Source: Gluconobacter sp. Gdi
GTDB taxonomy: Bacteria; Pseudomonadota; Alphaproteobacteria; Acetobacterales; Acetobacteraceae
Direction: 5' to 3'
DNA length: 60,351 nt
Assembly (NCBI RefSeq): GCF_014132155.1
Contig: NZ_BLJQ01000003.1
Location: forward strand, 1 to 60,351
Shown here: piece after piece, positions 55,451 to 60,351 of the stretch
Layout: each line of letters opens with the position of its first letter
Numbering within the stretch: the first letter of the stretch is position 1
The notes under the pieces: generated by a model
What the model was told of the DNA's origin: nothing
Databases searched by the model: none
The model's input: only the letters and a program-made list of their open reading frames with translations
Made by a program: the position numbers and the translations under genes

Positions 55451-56023
55451 TCAGGGGAGGGTATTACCCGCACCACCATTGCCCGTGCCCTGGTTGCCCA
55501 ACGGGCCCTGGCTGCCACCAAATGTGCTGCTCATGTTGCTCATTGGGTTGTAACGGCCAACGTTACCCAGCAGCTCCTGAATGACCGACGTCTTGGTGCC
55601 CGGCGTTGGGGTTGTGGCGCCCACCATGCCGACGCGGATGGAATCCTTGCGGTTCAGGGTATCCATCTTCCGCAGTACGCCAGAATTGTCGAAATTCAGA
55701 ACCACAACCTGCTGCTTGTCGACCGTTGGGAAGCCCAGCGGCGTTGGAGACGTGATCATGGACACATAGATCCATGTGTTGTCGTCAAAGGTTGCGTGTG
55801 CGGTCGGGGAGCCGAGGCTGTCGAGTACGTCAGACCGTGTGCTGGTGCCTGGCACCAGCTGGGCATAGTCGGTCTTCTCGATGAGCGAACCCCGCGGCTC
55901 GGGAATCGGGCTGAATACCGAGCATCCTCCCAGAAGGAGCGGAGCACAGGCCAAACCGGTGAAACCGAGGCGTTGCACAAGACGTGTTCTGCTTTTGGTC
56001 GTCAGAAAAGATGCGTTATTCAT
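55451..56023 (-). CDS. bamE: Outer membrane assembly lipoprotein BamE (SmpA/OmlA)
   Basis: BamE is a small lipoprotein that stabilises the BAM complex. The protein of about 190 residues has a signal peptide with lipobox (LLLGGC, acylated Cys), then the SmpA/OmlA fold (LVPGTSTRSDVLDSLGSPTA; TWIYVSM). A C-terminal Gly/Asn/Ser-rich tail of about 50 residues (with STFGGSQGPLGNQGTGNGG) is longer than in E. coli and looks disordered. I chose the ATG at 56023, which gives a normal signal peptide. The gene is divergent from the yceD-rpmF cluster. Its partner bamD is at 7.2-8.1 kb. Confidence 0.93.
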   Translation of the reverse strand: MNNASFLTTKSRTRLVQRLGFTGLACAPLLLGGCSVFSPIPEPRGSLIEKTDYAQLVPGTSTRSDVLDSLGSPTAHATFDDNTWIYVSMITSPTPLGFPTVDKQQVVVLNFDNSGVLRKMDTLNRKDSIRVGMVGATTPTPGTKTSVIQELLGNVGRYNPMSNMSSTFGGSQGPLGNQGTGNGGAGNTLP

Positions 56024-56131
56024 GGAACCGGAAACTATCCTGTGCAAGAGAACCGCTCAACCCTGCGGGTGCCTTAAACGATACCTGCCTGTCAACGATT
56101 TCCCCTATGTAACCGGGGATGGAGTGCTCAA

Positions 56132-56713
56132 ATGTCTCATTCTCCCGAATTTTCACGTCGTATCCCCCTGAGTCGGGTAGGGGCAGGAACAGAAGAAACC
56201 GTGACGGCAACCCCGCAGGAGCGTGAAGCCCTGGCGCGGCGGTTTGGCATTCCGGCAGTGCATCACCTTGAGTGTCGCTTCGTTCTGACACCTGAAAGCA
56301 AGACCGAAATTCTTGCTCAGGGCCGTCTGAGCGCAAAGGTGACACAGGAATGCGTCATTACGGCAGAAAAATTTGACGATGTGCTCGCCGAGACCTTTGT
56401 TCTGCGCTTCATTCCGGAATCCCAGATGCCGGAAGATGAATTCGACATCGATTCCATTAATCTGGATGCCCCTGACGACGTTCCCCATGATGGCAGGGCG
56501 CTGGACATTGGCGAAGCCGCTGCCGAACAACTGGCCCTGATGCTGGACCCATATCCTCGTCTTCCGGGTGCCGGTCTCGAAAATGCTGTTGACGTGGCAC
56601 CTGCGGAAGGGGAAGAAGGGGACGATCAGTCCGAGGACCTGCCTGAGTCAGAGCGTCGCCCAAACCCATTTGCAGCGCTCGTGGGTCTGAAGAACGGGGA
56701 TAAAAAAGAATAA
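56132..56713 (+). CDS. YceD/DUF177-family protein
   Basis: The 193-residue protein belongs to the DUF177/YceD family, which in bacteria and plastids is tied to large-subunit rRNA (23S) accumulation. It has the central conserved segment GRLSAKVTQECVITAEKFDDVLAETFVLRFIP with the family Cys, and an acidic C-terminal half (EDEFDID; VAPAEGEEGDDQSED). It stands just upstream of rpmF, the usual position. The molecular activity is not well defined. Confidence 0.9.
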   Translation: MSHSPEFSRRIPLSRVGAGTEETVTATPQEREALARRFGIPAVHHLECRFVLTPESKTEILAQGRLSAKVTQECVITAEKFDDVLAETFVLRFIPESQMPEDEFDIDSINLDAPDDVPHDGRALDIGEAAAEQLALMLDPYPRLPGAGLENAVDVAPAEGEEGDDQSEDLPESERRPNPFAALVGLKNGDKKE

Positions 56714-56867
56714 AATCCCTCGCTTTAGCTTGCGGGTTTGCGTTTGCTCTGCTAGAGCCGCCCGCCTGAACTCGGCGTAAATACGAGACGACGAACAACG
56801 GGGCACCGGATGCCGCTGGGAGCGGAGCAAGGGTGCCGACACAGAAGCAGAAAGAGGCATAAAAGCC

Positions 56868-57071
56868 ATGGCCGTCCCTAAAAGAAAGACCTCGCCGTCC
56901 CGTGCTGGCATGCGTCGCAGCCACCATGCCCTGCAGGCTGAAGCGCATGCAGAATGCGCGAACTGCGGCGAACTGAAGCGCCCGCACCATGTTTGCAGCC
57001 ACTGCGGTCATTACGATGGTCGTGAAGTTGTTGCAGCAGGCAAGAGCCTGAAGACGGCCGTCCGCGCCTGA
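56868..57071 (+). CDS. rpmF: 50S ribosomal protein L32
   Basis: L32 is a small basic protein of the large subunit. The 67-residue sequence starts [19 protein letters not shown] and contains four cysteines in two pairs (CANCG and CSHCG), so this is the zinc-binding (C+) form. It sits between yceD and plsX. A short inverted repeat (TGCGGAT/ATCCGCA) lies just beyond its stop in the 63-bp gap before plsX and may affect read-through. Confidence 0.97.
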   Translation: MAVPKRKTSPSRAGMRRSHHALQAEAHAECANCGELKRPHHVCSHCGHYDGREVVAAGKSLKTAVRA

Positions 57072-57134
57072 TCTCTTCTGCGGATGCTCTGATGGGGTAT
57101 CCGCATCTGCGATGCTGTCCGGGAAACTGTCTTA

Positions 57135-58244
57135 ATGTCTAAAGCGCCTGTCACGCCTGTTCGTGACACAGCGGCCCTAGGGCCTTATGCCCTTGCCGTC
57201 GACGCAATGGGGGGAGACAGGGCACCGGATATCGTCCTCGCTGGTCTTGAACTGGCGGCTGATCGGCATCCGACAGCCAGACTGCTCCTGATCGGAGATG
57301 AGACGGTTTTGAAACCGGCTCTGGCACGATATCCCAAAGCTGCCCGCATCTGTGACATCCGTCACGCTCCAGCCAGTATTCCAATGGAAATGAAGCCAAC
57401 CGCAGCTCTGCGCGTTCGTGGCTCTTCCATGCGTATGGCTATGGAGGCTGTATCCTCTGGCGAGGCCTGTGGCGTCGTCTCTGCGGGAAACAGCGGAGCC
57501 ATGCTGGCTCTCGCCAAGATTATCGTCAAAGCCCTTCCAGGAATTTCCCGTCCCGCTATGGTTGCCGTGCAGCCTTCCGCGCGCGGTGATACCGTCATGC
57601 TGGATCTGGGTGCCAACATCGCCTGCGATGCCCGCAATCTGGTGGAATTCGCCGTTATGGGCGAGGCCTTTGCGCAGGCTGCTCTTGGTTTGCCAAAGCC
57701 TACAGTCGGGCTCCTGAATGTCGGCTCAGAAGACCTTAAGGGTGACGAAAGGCTGCGTCAGGCCGCTGAACGTCTGCGTGAAAGCGCTCTGGCGGAGCAG
57801 TTTCATGGCTTTGTTGAAGGCCATGACATTACCGCTGGGACGACGGATGTGGTTGTCACGGATGGCTTCACGGGAAATGTTGCTTTGAAGACAGGCGAGG
57901 GGGCTTTGAAGCTTGCTTTCGGCCTGCTGAAGCGTGTTTTCGAAACTAATCTTCTGACCCGTATCGGCTATTTGCTGGTCCGCCCCGGCCTGGAGCGGAT
58001 GCGGGAATGGATTGACCCCCGGCGTTACAATGGCGCTGTTTTTGTCGGGTTGAATGGCGTTGTTGTGAAATCCCATGGTGGCGCAGATGGTGAAGCTTTT
58101 GCCGCAGCCGTCGATATCGCAATGGATGCCGTAACCCATAACCTGAACGACAAGATCCGTGCCCGTCTGGATCAGCTCGGTATGCTGGGAGCTGATGTGG
58201 CTTCTGCTGCTACCAGCACGGTCGCCCCAGAACCTGTGAGCTGA
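57135..58244 (+). CDS. plsX: Phosphate acyltransferase PlsX
   Basis: PlsX makes acyl-phosphate from acyl-ACP, the acyl donor for PlsY in phospholipid synthesis. The 369-residue protein has the family blocks VDAMGGDRAPDIVLAGLEL (residues about 23-41), SAGNSGAMLALAKII, LDLGANIACDARNLVEFAVMG and VGSEDLKGDERLR. The C-terminal half is the TIM-like PlsX fold. Eight bases separate it from fabH, so the two lipid genes are co-transcribed. Confidence 0.97.
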   Translation: MSKAPVTPVRDTAALGPYALAVDAMGGDRAPDIVLAGLELAADRHPTARLLLIGDETVLKPALARYPKAARICDIRHAPASIPMEMKPTAALRVRGSSMRMAMEAVSSGEACGVVSAGNSGAMLALAKIIVKALPGISRPAMVAVQPSARGDTVMLDLGANIACDARNLVEFAVMGEAFAQAALGLPKPTVGLLNVGSEDLKGDERLRQAAERLRESALAEQFHGFVEGHDITAGTTDVVVTDGFTGNVALKTGEGALKLAFGLLKRVFETNLLTRIGYLLVRPGLERMREWIDPRRYNGAVFVGLNGVVVKSHGGADGEAFAAAVDIAMDAVTHNLNDKIRARLDQLGMLGADVASAATSTVAPEPVS

Positions 58245-58252
58245 GAAACTTT

Positions 58253-59221
58253 ATGTCCGGTCCCCTTCGTGCCCGCCTGACAGGCGTGGGTGGCTATCTG
58301 CCACGTACGATTGTCACGAATGATGATCTCGCTCAGAAGATCGAAACATCTGACGAATGGATCCGGACGCGCACTGGCATTACGCAGCGTCATATTGTTT
58401 CAGGTGATGAAACCACAGCATCCATGGCCGCCGAAGCCGCGCGCCAGGCTCTTGAACAGGCCGGTGTAAGTGCTGATGAAGTTGATGCCATTCTTGTGGC
58501 GACCTCGACGCCTGATCAGGTTTTCCCCGCAGTAGCAACGCAGGTGCAGGCCCTTCTTGGAATAACCAGAGGGTTCGGCTTCGACATCAGTGCCGCATGT
58601 TCGGGGTTCGTCTATGCGTTGGCCTCAGCAAATTCATTCATTCAATCCGGGTTGGCCAAGAAGGTTCTCGTGATTGGGAGCGAGGTCTTTTCCCGACTGC
58701 TGGATTGGAATGATCGCACAACCTGCGTTCTGTTCGGAGATGGCGCCGGTGCTGTGCTTCTGGAAGCCGGAGCTGAGGAAGGTGAGGGTGTTCTCTCGAC
58801 CCATCTTCATTCTGACGGTCGATCTGGGGACATTCTGTACGTTGACGGGGCAGTAGGTTGCGCAGGCACGACTCAACATCTCAAAATGCTTGGGCGAGAA
58901 GTGTTTCGTCATGCGGTTGTTAAGCTTTCCCAGGCTGTCGATGAAGCACTGGAAGCCAACAACCTGACGGGGCAGGATATTCAGTGGCTTGTACCGCATC
59001 AGGCCAATCTCCGTATTATTGATGGTATGGCCAAAAAGCTGGCTCTTCCTGCCGATCGTGTCGTGGTGACAGTGGATCGTCACGCTAACACGTCTGCGGC
59101 TTCCATCCCCTTGGCCCTAAATGAAGCCGTCAGAGACGGTCGTATCCAGAAGGGCGATCTTGTTCTGATGGAAGCGCTGGGTGGCGGTTTGACCTGGGGT
59201 TCTGCGCTCGTCCGCATGTGA
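58253..59221 (+). CDS. fabH: 3-oxoacyl-ACP synthase III
   Basis: FabH condenses acetyl-CoA with malonyl-ACP to start fatty-acid synthesis. The 322-residue thiolase-fold protein has the catalytic Cys in AACSGFVYAL, His in VPHQANLRI and Asn in HANTSAASIP, the C-H-N triad of KASIII. The N-terminal GVGGYLPRTIVTNDDL is the usual family start. It lies in the plsX-fabH-ihfA order common in alpha- and gammaproteobacteria. Confidence 0.97.
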   Translation: MSGPLRARLTGVGGYLPRTIVTNDDLAQKIETSDEWIRTRTGITQRHIVSGDETTASMAAEAARQALEQAGVSADEVDAILVATSTPDQVFPAVATQVQALLGITRGFGFDISAACSGFVYALASANSFIQSGLAKKVLVIGSEVFSRLLDWNDRTTCVLFGDGAGAVLLEAGAEEGEGVLSTHLHSDGRSGDILYVDGAVGCAGTTQHLKMLGREVFRHAVVKLSQAVDEALEANNLTGQDIQWLVPHQANLRIIDGMAKKLALPADRVVVTVDRHANTSAASIPLALNEAVRDGRIQKGDLVLMEALGGGLTWGSALVRM

Positions 59222-59293
59222 GGCGGCGCATCGTCTTTCAAGGTTAACGATTGATTCCTTTGACTGTTCTGAACGTCATGATACGCATGTGTC

Positions 59294-59617
59294 ATGAGTA
59301 CAGTCACGCGCGCGAATCTTGTCGAGCACATCTATAGCCGTGTTGGGCTGTCCCGGCACGATTCCTCCATGATTCTGGAAAGTGTGTTGGAGAAAATTTC
59401 CTCCACACTTGAAGCAGGTGAGTCCGTGAAGCTGAGCGGCTTCGGGACCTTCTCTGTTCGCCAGAAGGGAGAACGCATTGGGCGAAATCCCAAGACCGGG
59501 GTTGAGGTTCCAATCTTGCCTCGCGCTGTCTTGGTGTTTCGGTCTTCGCAGCTTCTGCGGGACCAGATGAATGGCGTGGAAAGCCATGCTGACGATGTGG
59601 ACGACGCAGATGATTGA
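59294..59617 (+). CDS. ihfA: Integration host factor alpha subunit
   Basis: IhfA pairs with the IhfB encoded at 42.0 kb. The 107-residue protein has the HU/IHF fold with the arm GRNPKTGVEVPI, including the intercalating Pro, and the SGFGTFSVRQKGERIGRNP block. The acidic C-terminal tail (HADDVDDADD) is unusual but short. A 72-bp gap separates it from fabH. The MerR-type gene starts inside its last codons in another frame, so the two are co-expressed. Confidence 0.95.
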   Translation: MSTVTRANLVEHIYSRVGLSRHDSSMILESVLEKISSTLEAGESVKLSGFGTFSVRQKGERIGRNPKTGVEVPILPRAVLVFRSSQLLRDQMNGVESHADDVDDADD

Positions 59618-60351
59618 TACCACTTCGAACAATGGCGCTGATTTCTCCGACGATAATCTGGCTGATTCTGGCGCTGGGAAAATCAAAAAGGGCCCAGACG
59701 CTTACAGAACCATCAGCGAGGTCGCGGAGGAGCTCCATATTCCGCAGCATCGACTGCGTTCGTGGGAAACTCTCTATCCGGGTGTGAAGCCATTTCGTGG
59801 GGAGAGTGGGCGCCGTTATTACAGCCCTGAACACGTCGAGACGCTTCGTCTTATTTCCGATCTTCTCTACGTACAGGGCTATAAGGGCCAAGGCGTTCTG
59901 CGAGTTTTAAGAGAAGAAAAAGCTCGGAAATCTCTAGAAAATCGTACTATTTTTCCTAAGGCAGAGGAGAATATTGCGAGTGTTCATGCAGCGCCCGCTC
60001 CAGTTGAGGGGCCAGTTTTAGGAGACGCTGCGGATGATATTATCTTTCCCGAAGCTCCGGCGGTACCAGAGATCTCTAGTCCTCCTGAACTGAAAGAAGA
60101 GAGTGTCGCCGTTAGTGAGACGGCAGTGCTTCACGACGAAGAAGACGTATCGCTTTCAGAGTATCGCGAAGCTCTTGAACCTGAAGAAAAGGCGGATCAG
60201 GTGCTTGACGAGTGTCTAACGGGAAGGACATTTGCCGAAGCCGAAGCCGAAGCCGAAGCCGAAGCCGAAGCCGAAGCCGAAGCCGAAGCCGAAGCCGAAG
60301 CCGAAGCCGAAGCCGAAGCCGAAGCCGAAGCCGAAGCCGAAGCCGAAGCCG
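59610..60351 (+). CDS. MerR-family regulator with a hexanucleotide-repeat (Ala-Glu) tail, truncated by the window edge
   Basis: A MerR-type DNA-binding domain lies at about residues 28-105 (YRTISEVAEELHIPQHRLRSWE; GRRYYSPEHVETLRLI; GYKGQGVLRVL). The domain is of the short MerR type often found next to ihfA in this class of bacteria. A long acidic Glu/Pro/Ala-rich region follows, then a pure (GCCGAA)n repeat encoding alternating Ala-Glu, which continues past the window end. The ATG at 59610 is chosen; in-frame ATGs at 59595 and 59586, inside ihfA, are alternatives. The protein's end is not visible. Confidence 0.85.
   Translation, partial: MIDTTSNNGADFSDDNLADSGAGKIKKGPDAYRTISEVAEELHIPQHRLRSWETLYPGVKPFRGESGRRYYSPEHVETLRLISDLLYVQGYKGQGVLRVLREEKARKSLENRTIFPKAEENIASVHAAPAPVEGPVLGDAADDIIFPEAPAVPEISSPPELKEESVAVSETAVLHDEEDVSLSEYREALEPEEKADQVLDECLTGRTFAEAEAEAEAEAEAEAEAEAEAEAEAEAEAEAEAEAEAEA
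60234..60351 (+). repeat. Pure GCCGAA hexanucleotide tandem repeat
   Basis: At least 19 perfect copies of the 6-bp unit GCCGAA run to the end of the window. The repeat is in frame with the MerR-type gene and encodes Ala-Glu pairs. Copy changes would alter protein length without shifting the frame. The window may end here because of the repeat itself. Confidence 0.97.

Noticed and set aside
60234-60351. CRISPR-type array
   Set aside because: The unit is 6 bp with no spacers and lies inside a coding frame; it is a simple sequence repeat.

Overview
This window looks like chromosome of an alphaproteobacterium of the family Acetobacteraceae, most like Gluconobacter or a close relative. That placement is an inference. 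It rests on the style of the protein sequences (FtsZ ending in an IPTYLRR-type tail, GapR/DUF2312, a MucR/Ros regulator), on the gene order (yceD-rpmF-plsX-fabH-ihfA-merR; def next to a MarR gene and an OmpR/EnvZ-type pair) and on the moderately GC-rich DNA. No database search was possible.

Layout. Positions 1-844 are the end of an integrated prophage: three small overlapping genes (the last two resemble a spanin-type lysis pair) and then the displaced 3' part of a tRNA-Arg(UCU) gene, which marks the attachment-site junction. The chromosome resumes with a periplasmic lysozyme inhibitor (Ivy family), nicotinamidase and a CorC/CNNM-type membrane protein. From 3.4 to 28.4 kb almost everything is on the minus strand. 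It is one long division and envelope block, in transcription order mraZ, rsmH, ftsL, ftsI, murE, murF, mraY, murD, ftsW, murG, murC, murB, ddl, ftsQ, ftsA, ftsZ, then (after a strong hairpin) lpxC, bamD, recN, ligA. Many neighbours share ATGA stop/start overlaps. Upstream of mraZ lie three TGGGA boxes with 10-bp spacing, an apparent MraZ operator, then a terminator and the RNase P RNA gene.

From 29 to 36.5 kb come an HSL-type esterase, an unknown membrane protein, glucose-6-phosphate dehydrogenase, the nucleoid protein GapR, an unknown membrane protein, and the minus-strand group rplU-rpmA-obgE-proB, followed by tRNA-Ser(CGA). From 36.7 to 47.8 kb are a large FUSC-family transporter, a UdgX-type uracil-DNA glycosylase with a degenerate DUF4130 N-terminal region, MucR, a signal-peptide-peptidase-like protease, IHF beta, a small putative secreted protein, a LysR regulator, thioredoxin reductase, an Lrp/AsnC regulator and two membrane glycosyltransferases. 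From 47.9 kb to the end are motB-motA, a prolyl-oligopeptidase-family gene broken by an 11-A run, rpsU, def-marR-response regulator-histidine kinase, bamE, yceD-rpmF-plsX-fabH-ihfA and a MerR-type regulator. The MerR gene runs off the window inside a pure GCCGAA hexanucleotide repeat.

Most of the window is housekeeping: peptidoglycan precursor synthesis and septation, lipid A and outer-membrane assembly, phospholipid and fatty-acid initiation, and ribosomal proteins. I did not find a clearly new multi-gene system. The observations most worth checking are the poly-A frameshift in the peptidase, the degenerate DUF4130-UdgX protein, the hexanucleotide repeat in the MerR gene, the MraZ operator laid over a promoter, the His/Pro-rich tail on FtsL and the prophage junction in tRNA-Arg.
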